The notes beneath the pieces are model-generated. The model made no database searches and was not told where the DNA came from. It worked only from the letters and a program-made list of their open reading frames with translations. From Balanoglossus misakiensis (lineage: Eukaryota; Hemichordata), in the NCBI GenBank assembly GCA_040954595.2, contig CM082581.2:12400001-12464000 (forward strand): a stretch of DNA of 64,000 bases, given 5' to 3'. The stretch's first letter is position 1; each line of letters opens with the position of its first letter. The position numbers were made by a program, and so were the translations under genes. Shown here piece by piece: positions 13,086 through 25,448 of the stretch.

Positions 13086-13961
13086 TCGATTGTCAGCTGT
13101 CGATTGTGTTAGTCTGTTATATTCATTCTTGCCACAGTGCTTTTGGCAAATTGGGTTATGTAGGGGTAGTAGAGTGGTGTAAAACCATGAGTCAAGATTT
13201 TGAACTTCAGCAATATTAAATCATTGTCAATCATCATGTTTTTTTACCAAGTTGTTAATTTTGCTTTACTTGTCTTTTGTATATTTGAAGTATATACACA
13301 GTCTTTTTGCCAGATAATATATGCAGTATCTCAGACAATCCAAGTTTAAAGTTTCTCAGAGTGTATTGAACATGAGAAACAAAGTGCACATCCACAAGAT
13401 TGCCACTTTTACATACATCAGTATAGAATAGAATACAGCAACCACCTGTTCATGTTCAGGTTCCCAGTTCGACTGATATTGTGCGCTATCTACAATGTCA
13501 TCACGATTGATAGATTGTAGATATATACACATGCGACCTTGGCCTCTAAAAGATAAATTGATTATTACTAGTAGAGACCTATATTAGTAAAAAGTAGGTT
13601 AGAAGTGCATTGCTGTTCTGAAGTGTATCTGGACGACTTTAATCTATTTAGTTTCTCTCCTTCGCTTGTTACTAATAATTATCCATGGAATAATAAATTC
13701 TATATTTCACCTTGATACTGATAAAACGTTTTCCAGTCCGTGTCAGCCTTGTTGCACTGCAGTTGAAAATTAAACGCTTGTGCATGATATAGGGTGTAAC
13801 CGAGTGGGCGTTTTTGCCGTGTTTTCTCCGTTGGTGGCGTGGTTTTATTAATCTCATTTGGTCATTTTTTTTCATGTCTTGACGATTAAAACAGGGTCCA
13901 AAGTACGACAGAGGTCAGATCCGATAGCCTGTAAAATCCGCGGTAAATATACAACTTTGGC
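13086..13961. other. RPIA 3' flank and promoter region of the PLD-like gene
   Basis: No gene seen. Holds the RPIA 3' UTR, with AATAAA at 13692-13697 as one candidate signal, and the leader of the next gene. An in-frame TAA at 13944-13946 lies 15 nt before its start codon. Confidence 0.55.
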
Positions 13962-16900
13962 ATGAAGAGCATTTCAACATGGCATCTGTGGAAGTGCCCT
14001 ATTTTCGCCAGGATCACTAAACCATCAGCACGACAGGTAAGCGGTATGTGACGATTTCACCGCAGCATCTCCGTCACAAATGACTACGTCAATGCTTTAT
14101 TAACACTTTGCATGGGTAAATTGGTATCGGAAAACAATATATTGTAGATTCAGGGTTGTTTTTGTTGTATTTTCTTTTTTTGTTGTGATTCGTGTGACTG
14201 ACCGTTGGGGATTCCAGGTGTAGCGTCGGGTCAAATAACGCCCACGAAGGTCAGTCGCAATTCCATTGATGAGAACCAGCGATTTTTAAATATTAGTACG
14301 TCCAGGTGTACCTTTAATCAGACGTTCAAAGTGCAGACAATTTACAGGAACATCCCAATCACGGCATTGATTAAATCAGAGATTGAATTCAATCAAAGCT
14401 TTGTCGAGATGCTGTCGTATATTATATAAATCTAGTTAACGCACCATTAAAACAGTTCTGGGAGGTTTCATGTCTGCCTACCTAAAAGAAATTGAAACGT
14501 GACAGATTCACCCCATTTTCTCGTCTCCATTTCTTCAACAACGATTCCTGATGCCGCGATTGTTCTATCGCTGTTGCGTAGTACAAGCATATTTCGGTAA
14601 ATAGTTACGGTAAAACTTTCCACGTGACCGATTCAATGTAATACCAAGAAATCCATGGTGAGCAACCCGCAGATTTGACTGTCGAAAGAGAATTCAATTA
14701 CACGTAATGCACAGATTACCTGACTTGCTGTCAATTTTAATAAAGATTTCACGTTTCTGTTCATTTTCTCCCGATAAATATTCTCCTGCAGACGTAAACA
14801 CGCCACTCTAGAATGATTAACGGTACTTAACGTCACCACTTTGCACGCTGATTATAATATTCAGTCACCTGGCACGCAGCGACACGAAGCCAATATTCAC
14901 AGTTGTTCCATGTTTGCCCAAGCTTATGTATTCATATTTTACAGCTACTGAAAAAAGTATAAATCATTGATTTACTGCATGGTCTACATCATTATGACTA
15001 TTTTTCTGCATATTCCATGATACCATCCATTTGGGGTGTTACGTTGTATTACGATACATCATTACGTATCCGTGCAAATATGATCTCCAATTCACATCTG
15101 GATACCGAAATGGCCGACAATGGATGGACCATTATGCATTCTCATTCTGTTTGTCATGAATCCCTTGGTCGTTATTAATGTACAACTTGTGGGTTGTACT
15201 CTTTATTTTTTAATTAGTGTTATTTTGGCCTTTTCAATTTCAGATTGCTTTGGGCGTGTCAGTAACCACGCTACTGTACGTCGTGATCAAATCCCTGGAG
15301 TTCAAAGTTCGCAGCGTCACGCCCTCTATCAAGTGGTTTCCAAGAGTCTGTGCTATTCAAAGACGTGCCCCGGGTCTCAGGTAAATGCACGAATTGGTTC
15401 TGCACATGCCGTGGTGCAGGCTGTATTATTAAAATAGCCACAGCGCTCATCATCAACAACGCTGTTCGAGTCACCTGGCAACTGCCCATTATCATAGGAT
15501 GAACAGCGTCATGCCGTTTTAAGAGGATGACGGGTCGAACCCCCTACATATTTTGCATTATTTGTTACACCCACAGATTGTCTGTGTTACAACGAAAAAT
15601 ATAAAATCAATGGAGACCTTTAGCTCTAAATGAAAACTACAAAAATTTATGAAAGGCTCTGTATGTGATTTCTACCTTCTGTAAAAACTGATAGTGTCGT
15701 TTGCTGATCCGCGGCTAACTCTTGTATTGCAGAAAGTGTCAACTTGAAAGTGTCTCCATGGCCTCTGACGAAAACCAAAACACAGATGCCAAAATTGGCG
15801 AACCCGCTGTGACCTTACATATCTTGCCCGACAATGATGGGCTCGACTCGTCTCTACATGAGGAGGAGAGTTCGGAGAGTGAGAAAGTTACCGATGGTGT
15901 GATCAGTCCGTCCGAAGACCAAGGAACTGGTAAAGCGCCCTCATCAACAGGTGTTTCCGATGAAGACACGGGTCCTTCCGATTCTGTTGCTTACGATCCC
16001 AGCAAAATTGACGAGTTGCTGAAGTTTGTTCAGGATTGCGAGGAATCTGGCGACTACGGTGTTGGCGACGATGTTAAGGACGGAGAAAGGGACGGACCGG
16101 GGACTGGCGGCAACGTCGCGGAGAGCGACAATTTGAACAGTGCCCCCCTGGAGTTCATGGTGACGTACGGAGATTCGGGAGACGGCGAACCGCAGTACTC
16201 TATGCGTAGCTACGAAATCGGTCGGCGGTGCGGTTACGAAGAAGCCCACGATTCTGACGCAGATACTGACGACGGGGCGACAGAACAAGTTGAACGGGGC
16301 GGTAGTGATGGAGAGGAAGACGATGGGAATCTTGAGAAGTCACCGACGCGTCTCGCTGGCACGGATGAACAGGCTGGTAGTCTGGATGGATATAGCGATG
16401 GTTCTCATTTGTCAGTCGAAGCAGCGTGCAACCCCGAGGATCAAAACGGCCATGGTAAAGTGCAGATCAATGATGACTCTGAGTTTGTCACTATGGAAAC
16501 GGCACAGGGACGTGAAGAGCGCGTGGAAGGGAGTCCGTCTGTTGAGGGGTCTCCAAACACTCCGTCTGGTGACGAACAGCAAAATGGAACAGAAGACTTG
16601 GCATCCGGAGATCAGAGTCCGACAGATGAGAGTTATCCGCAACAAGCTGCTCTCCAACAATCACAGTCACCAGATGTAAATGAGACAGTCACAAGAAGCG
16701 ATGATGTCCGAGAGACAACGACACAAGACGCAGGAGATGACATGGGACATGAAATCTCCACAGATGAAGATGGGCCGGATGATTTGATTGTCCTCTCGAG
16801 CGAAGAACCAGATTTTGAAGTTCAAGATGAAGAGATGGCGACGACACCCGTGGAAGAGAACCCAGAACCTGTATATGACACAAGTCAAGACGAAGATCGC

Positions 16901-18160
16901 ATAGTTGAACTTCATCCGCATCCCGTCACGACGCATTATTACGACGAAGAACCTGAAATCGCCGGCCGACCAGACTCCAGAATGAATCTGAGTCTAAGCA
17001 GCTTCCTCAGCGTCGATTCGGACGACCTCGATGCCGCCGGTTCTACAGGGAGCGTTGGCGAACTCCAATCGCCGCTGAGGACCATTCATGCGTTCGATTC
17101 CATCAGCGAGCTGGACGACGACGAGGACGGTGTCTTCCATCAGGATCAACGAGATGGAGATTCCTCAGAGACAGAACGGACGGCAACGAGAGAGAAGGAA
17201 CCATCGTCAGTGGAAACGGAGGACACGAAAAGTGACGGTGGTGGGTACACAATCGAAGAGGCCAGGTTGGTTACACTTCCAGAAGAACAGATCGTATATC
17301 ACACAGTTCTGACGTTTACCACTGGATTCCACGTCCTTGACAAAAAAGTCAGAAAGGAAAGGAGATCTAGGGTGAGTTGAATAGAAAGAATATCTTCGAT
17401 AGAATTCTTGGGACAAAAATAGTGTTTTCTGTAACGTGCCATTGGGTGGGGGCAGGTAGGAATTAGAAAAAAATATATTTTAACCCAGTACTCGCATTGA
17501 AATGTGTGTCGTAATCTCTCTGTCTCTCTCTATCTGTCTCTATCTCTCTCTCCCGCCTCCCTCCCCTCCCCCTCGCATTTATTCTCCCTCACTCAGAGGT
17601 CTACATGTAAAGATAGAGAAGAGTGCGAAATGGTTGCCACCGGTGTATACAAACCTTACGATCTCTTCAGAATCATTCGGCACTATCTGGAGAAATGGTT
17701 CGAAACGGATGACACCAAAGTCTACATCGTGACACCCACCATAGATTGCATTATGCTCACCGAACTCATGGAGTGTATGCTGAAAACGAACTATGAGGAT
17801 GATTCCACCGAAGGGGGCGCTCTGGAACGGCTATGCACCAGAGACATCGGCCCTGCGACCGTCAAACTTTCCCAGCGCATGAAAAACCTCTACCACCAGA
17901 AAATAAAGCCGTGCGTTTGGACATCGAAGGTAGGCATCAGCGCCTTCAACTGCAAGTTTTTCGCTGGAGAATACCCGAACGGGAAGGTGGAACTGTTGAT
18001 CACAAGTGCGAATTTCACAACTGCGCATCTCAACAAGGAAAAGCGGCACGTCTACAATGACCGGCAGAGGGACACCTTAGTTCTGCTAAAAACAACGCCG
18101 CAGTACTTTCACGACAAGTATTTGGAACCTTTGGATCCAGTTTTACGAAAACTTGTATAG
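13962..18160 (+). CDS. membrane-anchored acidic protein with degenerate phospholipase-D-like domain
   Basis: Not recognised as a named gene. Four coding exons, 13962-14036, 15244-15380, 15733-17371 and 17597-18160, join in frame to 804 aa. Residues 1-25 are basic and start-proximal; 26-43 (IALGVSVTTLLYVVIKSL) form a hydrophobic segment; 44-79 are again basic. This looks like a signal anchor, possibly mitochondrial. Residues about 80-590 are low-complexity and very rich in Asp, Glu, Ser and Gly, probably disordered. Residues about 600-804 resemble one PLD-like half: KVYIVTPTIDC (about 658-668), then FNCKFFAGEYPNGKVELLIT and SANFT (about 734-758). Active HKD enzymes have H-x-K followed by a G/S-S-x-N strand; here Asn replaces the His and no HKD Asp is seen, suggesting a non-catalytic domain. 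A CCATGG Met at residue 80 (15758) could give a 725-aa form without the anchor. Convergent with the K2P gene. Confidence 0.75.
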
Positions 18161-18670
18161 GCAGCCGTGTATATTGGCCAAACGCACATGAACAATATCA
18201 GCCAGAAAGACGTTTTACCCCCACGCGGAGGACGATATCTCATTCTTCTTTCCAATTATATTTCTTTCTCATTAGTGGAAAATAGTCTGTTTCATTTTAT
18301 TCTTTTCTTTTTGTGAGACACGTTATTGTTTTTAATAGTATTTGGTTACTGTTTTTAATAGTATTTGGTTACATTTCCTTACGCGTCACCTGCAGTGTTG
18401 CTTATAGATGTAACGTGTATTAGAAGTGATGCTACAGTCTTAAAAAGTAGTCTTTGACATTGTAATCTAAACACGATCAACTGGAATTTATTTTGTATGA
18501 AATGGACGCAATTTGCGCGATAAATCATCGACAATACAGTGATATTAAGTTTACTGTATTAGTAAGCAAAGGGTTGGACAAACGAAATCAGACATCATTT
18601 TGGAAATGTAACATCAAGTCAGTGTTTCCGTTTTGGGTTTAGACACAGAGTGGAGTGAAAGTGGTTCAGG
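18161..18670. other. convergent intergenic 3' region
   Basis: Separates the stop codons of the PLD-like gene (+) and the K2P gene (-). TTTATT at 18487-18492 is a candidate minus-strand polyadenylation signal for the channel gene. A clear signal for the plus-strand gene was not found. Confidence 0.5.
18327..18372. repeat. tandem 23-bp duplication
   Basis: Two exact adjacent copies of a 23-bp unit beginning TGTTTTTAATAG. It lies in the 3' intergenic region and looks like a recent slippage duplication. Confidence 0.85.
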
Positions 18671-20298
18671 CTACGATTGTCCACGGAGCAATTGCCCTAG
18701 TTTGCGCACGTGTTGCACGACTTTTCTCTGGAGTAGTGTGACGCACATCGACATCATGGCAAGTCCAGTTACTACATACAGAGACCAGTATATGAAATAG
18801 GCGGATGATCTGTCATTCGGCAAGATATCACCAAAGCCAATGGTCAAGAGCGTGGTCGCGGTGAAGTAAAACGAATCGCAGTATGTCCAATCGTGCCACA
18901 GATATTCAACCATCGAACCAATGAGAATGAAACACGTCATCGTCGCCAAGACAACACACGCGGGGATTCCATACTCCTCCTTATCCGTCATCACCGGTTC
19001 CAGTTCGTCTTCGCACACCTGCGATCCCTGGTCACGTGACCTAGCAAAACTGGGCATCAGCTCAGTTCTCATGATCTTACCGGTGACGCCGTCCCAAATA
19101 TACCTCCCGCCGAAATCGGTGCCGGTGGACGGGAATGCCCCGTCAACGTCGACTTCGACGGGCGAGCCGTTCGAAACAGCACCGCTTCTCGCCATGACGC
19201 AAGTGCGAAGATTCGCATACAGCGAGTCCGCGAACCGAGCGAGGCAATTACCAACGTGGGCCAGGAAGAGCAACATCAATGGCACACCGAATGCAGCGTA
19301 AACGACGCATACCAGTTTTCCTGCTGTCGTTGACGGTGTCACGTGACCATACCCTGTAATCCAAATCATATTGAAATTGAGTTGTAAATTCTCTAAATTA
19401 ATAATGAGGAGATAATTAATATTGCATGGTCCCTCATACCCTTAAAATTAACGATTCACTGGTAATTTTTGAGCCAATATATTTTCTGAAAGTCTGCTAA
19501 AATGCATGTATAGGGAAAATTTTTGGTACTACCATTGTTTTGGTTTGGGAGGGCATTTACAACAAATAAATTATATCCTGCCCCAAACAGTTTCACATAT
19601 GACTTGTTAACGTTTAGGGATATCCTGGTAAAATGTACGCTATATGTTTCCAGTGATGGTCAGTGGTTCGCATATGACACTCCACAGCCTTGACCGTGGT
19701 GTATGTATGCGACATAGTGAGATAATCGAATATTAACGATCCATGTTTACAAACAATAGTCAGTTACCTGTTTGTTAATTTTAAAGCGGTTTTTTTTCTC
19801 TGATGAACGACGAGAGCTTTTTTTCTAGCTTGTAGTGACAAAAAATAACACTTAGAACTCACCTATTGAGGTTATCACTGTCAGGCAAAAGACCAAGGCG
19901 CTCAGAGTTGACCAGTCATTATTGGGGACTTTCGATTGTAATATCGCATCTTCCAAAATTTGGGAGAAATTTGACAGTTTCTCCATGGCCACCGGAGTCC
20001 AGTTTTCATCGTCCAGTTTCGCATTCCAAAGGTCTGCCACTATTTCAAGGTGGAGTTTTGTTAAATTTAGAGTCGTGTCCGTGTAACTCTGTCGTCCGCC
20101 CTCGATGTAGCGAAATACAAGGGTGCCCACTACTAAGTACAAAACCATCAAAATATACAGACTAAAGCGTACATTTGGGCAGTGCTTTAAATGAAACGAA
20201 CACAGTTTCGATCGGAGAATTTTCCAGTTGTCGCTTCCATTCGTCGGTGCTTCCATGTCGCTAAATGATATTCCCCCATCCAACGTTATCCGTCGCAT
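18671..20298 (-). CDS. two-pore-domain potassium channel (K2P; TRESK/TWK-like)
   Basis: Background (leak) K+ channel subunit; two subunits form the pore at the plasma membrane. Two coding exons on the minus strand, 19863-20298 and 18671-19353, give 372 aa. M1 is about residues 45-66 (LYILMVLYLVVGTLVF) and is followed by the long extracellular cap with potential N-glycosylation sites. Pore 1 carries TSIGYG (about 143-148) and pore 2 carries TIGFGD (about 316-321). M2 contains GVPLMLLFLAHVG; M3 begins near 276; M4 contains YFIYWSLYVVTGLAMM. The intracellular M2-M3 loop is about 90 residues, longer than in most K2Ps and reminiscent of KCNK18/TRESK, while the C-terminal tail is short. The single intron splits the first Gly codon of pore-1 GYG, the position shared by many K2P genes. 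The start Met at 20298 is the first ATG; another lies at residue 15. The exact subfamily is uncertain. Confidence 0.9.
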
Positions 20299-21629
20299 CA
20301 ACAACTATGGAACACTATTGTTGATTAGCTCGATGCAATTACCACCTCGTGAATGACTATTATGCTCACGCGAAATTGATTACGTCATCAGATGCAAAAG
20401 TGAACGTCGAGTTCGTATTGCTGGTCGTTGATTTTTCGACCAACCTGAAACGCAGTAAGACCATCATGTTATTACCAACAAGTCACCAACGCCGTCCTTA
20501 GCCTAACACCAGGCAATTGCACAGAGAGAGAAAAATGACATATAGTGACCTTCATTTATTTTTAGTTGTTTGGATGATAATGAAATTAGGCCCACGTGTT
20601 TGGACAAAATATGTGAACGTTATGCGATTAATAAGCCTTATTCCCAAATGATCAAATGATGAATACAGGATAATTGAGACTTACTCATTAGGCTAGGAAG
20701 AGCGTAGTACACGGCAAGAAAACCACAGGCAGATTTCGGGATATGTCCGTGACCAGGGTGTGATCCGTACCCGTAACAGGACTGGAGGATCAACATATGT
20801 TACGTGGTCTGAAAAAGCCGAACCGATTTCAGAGATGTATCATCTGGACACGCCTGAATTCGCATGGAGTAGGCTTGAGTAGGCCTAAAAGTAGCCTAAA
20901 CATTGCTGATTAGATTTCTGCACTCACGACATAAAGATACTGGACATTACATAATCGTTTTATTAAAATGAAGGTTCTTTAATATGAAGAAGTGAGAAGT
21001 TGGACGTAAACCAAGGACAGTGTTCTGTCGTGTCTCATGTCGATCGACGGATTACGCCCCCAACGTTATATTATTGTCGATCGAAAGTGACGTCATACTA
21101 TGAATTTTAAGATGGCTGACATAGTCGTCTTTTGTTGTTGTTTGTGAAAATCGGGAGGGCGAATGCCCCTGTTGGACCCACTGAACGAAGTTATTAACTG
21201 TAAACGAGTTATCGTGATGAGAACTTCAGGTGCCACAAAGCTAAGATAGCGCTACGTGAGAATGCTGTCGCCAGCTACGAGGTAAATCTAGTTTGTTTCG
21301 GTCAGCTGTAGGCACAGTGTTTGATGGTTGTGTATCGGTAGAGATCGGGCGTCTCGGGTCGTGGGTATTTAAATGTAGAGACATTTCTTATGTCGCTCAG
21401 TACTGTCGTGATTTTGCGTGTGCACGAGGGCATTTCGATTTTGGAAGAAACTCCCATAAGTTAACACCAGTTACTGCCAAATTTTTCGTACTTTGCGAAC
21501 GTCCAGGAGAGTTTTCGTCGGAATATACAATTTACAAAATACACTTCTGCGGGTATTTCCCATCATTCGTGTCGACGTACGTGCAAGGTGTGTGTGTGGA
21601 AGAAGACGGTATCGCAGTTGCTTCACGAG
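20299..21629. promoter_or_regulatory. divergent promoter region K2P / ZRANB1
   Basis: 1.3 kb between head-to-head start codons. A perfect palindromic CRE (TGACGTCA, 21088-21095) lies 14 bp before an AAGATGGC YY1-type element (21109-21116); together they look like a ZRANB1 core promoter. A second CRE-like site (TTACGTCA) is near 20382, close to the channel gene. The rest shows no coding signal. Confidence 0.5.
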
Positions 21630-24600
21630 ATGAGCGAATCAAAGAAATGGCAGTGCGAATACTGCACGTACTTGAATTGGTCTTCTGCTGTGAAATGCAC
21701 CCTATGCCGCGCTCCCAAACCTCTGCGCATCATACCACCAGAAAAAAGTCCCAGTACTCGACCCGAGAGCGGCCCGTCCTCTCCTCTTATATGTGCCGAG
21801 GCATCCGAGAATGAAAACAACAAGCCAGCCCTGGCAAAGTGGTCTTGCAGGGCCTGCACGTATTTGAACTGGCCCAAGGCGAGCAAGTGTTTGCAGTGTT
21901 ATACCCCAAAGGGTGGGACCATCATTGCCAATGAGAGTGGAAGTCCAAGGACTGGTTCGAGAAGACAACCGCCCACCTCACCTGACAGTGATAAAAGTAA
22001 AATACGGGTAGTGAAATGGACTTGCACAGCATGCACTTATGACAACTGGCCAAAAGCAAAGAAATGTGTGCTGTGTCATACTCATCGAGACCGTGATCGG
22101 ACTAGATGTGATGATCAGCCGAGTACCTCAGGCGAATGCGACGACAATAATCGCACCAACACAGGGAATGGAACGACACGTATTTCTCCAACTTTGCCCA
22201 GCCCCATCGGTGCCAGTGGTGTTCAGACCATCGAACTTGCTGCAGCCACGGCCGCTTCCACTGCAGCAGCAAGCAGCAGCAGCTGCAGCAGCAATTACGA
22301 GGAGGAGCGAGAGCAGCGCAGGTTGAAACAGTTGCGCAAGAGGATGCGTAAATCCGACTGGTTGTTTCTCAACGCTTGCATTGGTGTTGTGGAGAACGAC
22401 ACCCAAGCCGTGGAGGCATATTTAACATCTGGAGGAGACCAGGGCCGCCAGCTAACACAGGATGAAGTTTACCTTCTGAACAGATCTAGCGCTTTCGATA
22501 TCGGGTTCACGCTTGTTCACCTGGCAATTCGCTTTCAACGGGAGGAGATGCTAGCCATTCTGCTGACTCCAGAAGTCGCAAGTCACGCACTCAAAAGAAT
22601 GCCGTGTCATGTGAGTCTGGACCTAGCAGCTGACATTCGACGGGACATCGCTCGATCACTCAGGCAGAGAAAAGGAGACTTTGCTTGCTATTTCATGACT
22701 GAATGTGTAACATTTGCTCTTCCAGTAGGTAAGTGATAACTTAGTCATGGATCTGGGTAAGAAGGGCTTGGGTATGTGAAAACTTTCAAAAGAAAAATTC
22801 TTAATCCTTTGCTCTTTGAAAGGAGAACTTAAGGTACACCATGAACTTGACCGTGAACTGTAACTAGTGAACTTTGGCATAAATCCCAAATTGTTGTTTG
22901 AACAACATCATAAATGATAACATCACAGTCAGGTGGAGGTAATGGTAATGCTGCTCTGTGATATAAATGTGCAAAAGAAGTACTCAGGAACAGGAAGTAG
23001 CAACTGTGCAGTGCTAATTTTACCAACAGTACACTGAAACTTTTAACCACAGAGTGACCTGTTGCCTTCAGTAAATATTAGCATTGCCATGTCCTAAATT
23101 ACAAATCGGAAAGATCTCAGAAAAACAGATTTCAGGAAGGTTCCTTAGTATCTGAAAATGCAAAGTTTTAGTCACAGTTTTAACGCAGGTATGTGCCCTG
23201 CTTATAAAAAGACAGTGCCAGTGGTATTTCCATATCAATGTGACAGAGTTTGTGCATTGCTGTGAAGGTCAACATTGTTGGTGTTGACCTTCGGGGAACA
23301 CAGTGCATTATGGGAGGGGACTGATACACATACATACTTGTCCCAGTTGTTACTTACATGTTGTGAACTTTTAGTGTAGCTTTAGATCACAGATGAGTAT
23401 ATTGGAATCCTGCCAAGCTCAGTACATACTCTGTGGCTCATTTTCTCTTTCTTTCTTCCTTCCAAACCAGAAATTGAGGATTTCCCATTATCAGTTCGTA
23501 ATCAACTCTTTGATGAAATTCTAGACAGAGATGTGCAAAAAGGTAAGTGTGTCATCTTGTATGACCTGTAATACTTATACAGACATGAAGAATGCAAGGT
23601 TAAAGAGTCAAACTGCAGATATGAGTACTGGTAATTGGAAACAATATGAGTGAATGAACATCTGGCAATGTTATATTGAATGTCCGAAGTGATCATTTAC
23701 ACTGACCTTATGTGTGTATATCAGCTGTAAAGTGATTTCTGATTTGACTGAAATTGTTCTTCACGACATGTAATAAAACCAGTACAATGTATGGCTAGTT
23801 ATTTTATCGTTGCAGTAGCATTGTATTTTGTCCAGTTATTACAGTTGTTGTGTTTATATTACCACTGTTATGTCTGCATTAGAGAAGATGTCTTGGAGAG
23901 TAGACAGACAGACACAGGTGGGACTGTCCACTTGTCTCTCTTGGATTCAGGTCACTGTGAGTTTTTTGTCAGCAGTGAGCTGAATCCAAAAATATGTCAG
24001 CCTAGGAGCAATTTATTGTGAAGCTATCCTGCTGCTGTTTCTGACTATCTTTAATGATGTTATTTCCCCCCAGAACTAGAGCAAGAATCTCCGATAATAA
24101 ATTGGAGTTTAGAATTAACTGAGCGTCTTGGCAGTCGTCTGTATGCACTATGGAACAGAACAGCAGGAGACTGTCTCTTAGATTCTGTCTTACAAGCCAC
24201 CTGGAGCGTCTTTGACCAAGACAATATCCTGAGAAGAGCTCTGGGGGACAGTTTGAATGAAGGTGCAGCCAGGTACTGTAGAATTAATGGTTTTTCATTA
24301 CCATTTCATCAACTGTGGCTCTTGTCTTGTCATGTTTCATCAGTTAATGGAAATTTCATCATACTTGTGTGTCATGCCCACTTGCTGTGGAGGTTGTTGA
24401 CCTTTCAGTTGATGGTTCCATCCAGCCCACATGTAGGGAAAACATTGTTAAAAAATAAGGAAATCAAGTATCAAGCGAGGAGTATTGTCTGTGAACCCTG
24501 ACCTATAAGCTTTATGATCTCACAGATTTTACGTGCGATGGAAAGACTATGAGAGAACGCAGGCGGAAAACTTGCAGTACAGCTTAGACGAGGAACAGTG

Positions 24601-25448
24601 GCATCAGGACTGGGCCATCATGCTGAGTATTGCCAGCCAGCCTGGGGCTGCCTTGGAGCAAATACACATCTTTGCATTGGCCCATATGCTGAGAAGACCC
24701 ATTATAGTCTATGGGGTGAAGTTTATCAAGAGTTTCAGAGGGGAGACGCTTGGTTATGCCAGATTTCAAGGTGATGTTTGTTCTCTTGTGTCCATCACAC
24801 AACATATTTCTTTGTTCCTCCATTCCTATATATATGACATAGCATGTTTTTCTCCAGTTGCTAACTTTTGTGCTTCTTTTAACTCAACAGGTGTGTACCT
24901 GCCTCTACTGTGGGAGTCCAGTTTTTGCTGGAAGAGTCCGGTTGCCCTTGGTTACACCCGAGGCCACTTCTCTGCATTGGTTCCCATAGAGATGGACACA
25001 GACAGTAACCTTGGCGCTGGGGCATATGTTGATAGCATTGATGATGTACAAGTTACATATCTCCCATTGACAGACAGTGAGGGGAAATTACTTCCTGTGC
25101 ATTTCATTGCAGCTGCTGAGGTATGTGTTCATGTTCTTTGATATGAGGCTGATTTGGTACCATGCCTGATACGATAGTGTTGTCATCTGTGAAATGCATT
25201 ACAAGTATTACTTGTTCTGGTTACTGTGGTTACATTTACACAGGTGGTCTTTATTTCTGTCCGCCTTTTTTTTTTGACAGGCAGGGACGGAAGAGCGACT
25301 TCTGCATGAATGGATGGATTGCATGGTGACAGAAGGTGGCAACTTGGTTGCCCAACAAATCACACACAAAAGGAAACGTCCAGTCCAAGTCAGTCAAATG
25401 CTGGATGAGTGGCTGGAAAGATACCGGAAGCTGAGTAGAAGAACGTGA
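21630..25448 (+). CDS. ZRANB1: ZRANB1 / TRABID, OTU-family deubiquitinase
   Basis: Deubiquitinase of the A20/OTU group; the vertebrate enzyme prefers K29- and K33-linked chains and modulates Wnt signalling. Six coding exons: 21630-22728, 23471-23542, 24074-24272, 24526-24770, 24891-25120, 25281-25448; 670 aa (human 708). Three NZF (RanBP2-type) zinc fingers occupy about residues 7-29, 71-93 and 136-158, each W-x-C-x2-C-T-Y-x2-W...C-x2-C. A Ser/Ala-rich linker (about 190-230) is followed by the ankyrin-like ubiquitin-binding region. The OTU domain carries the catalytic Cys in TAGDCLLDS (about 424) and the His in GYTRGHFSAL. Other family motifs are INWSLEL, ASQPGA and RRPIIVYGVK. The human acidic C-terminal tail is absent. 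The start is the MSE-KKWQCEYC Met, matching the position of finger 1 in vertebrates. Confidence 0.97.

Noticed and set aside
15271-15495. Minus-strand open frame opposite exon 2 of the PLD-like gene
   Set aside because: The plus-strand exon has consensus splice sites and joins in phase on both sides; the minus frame is a shadow.
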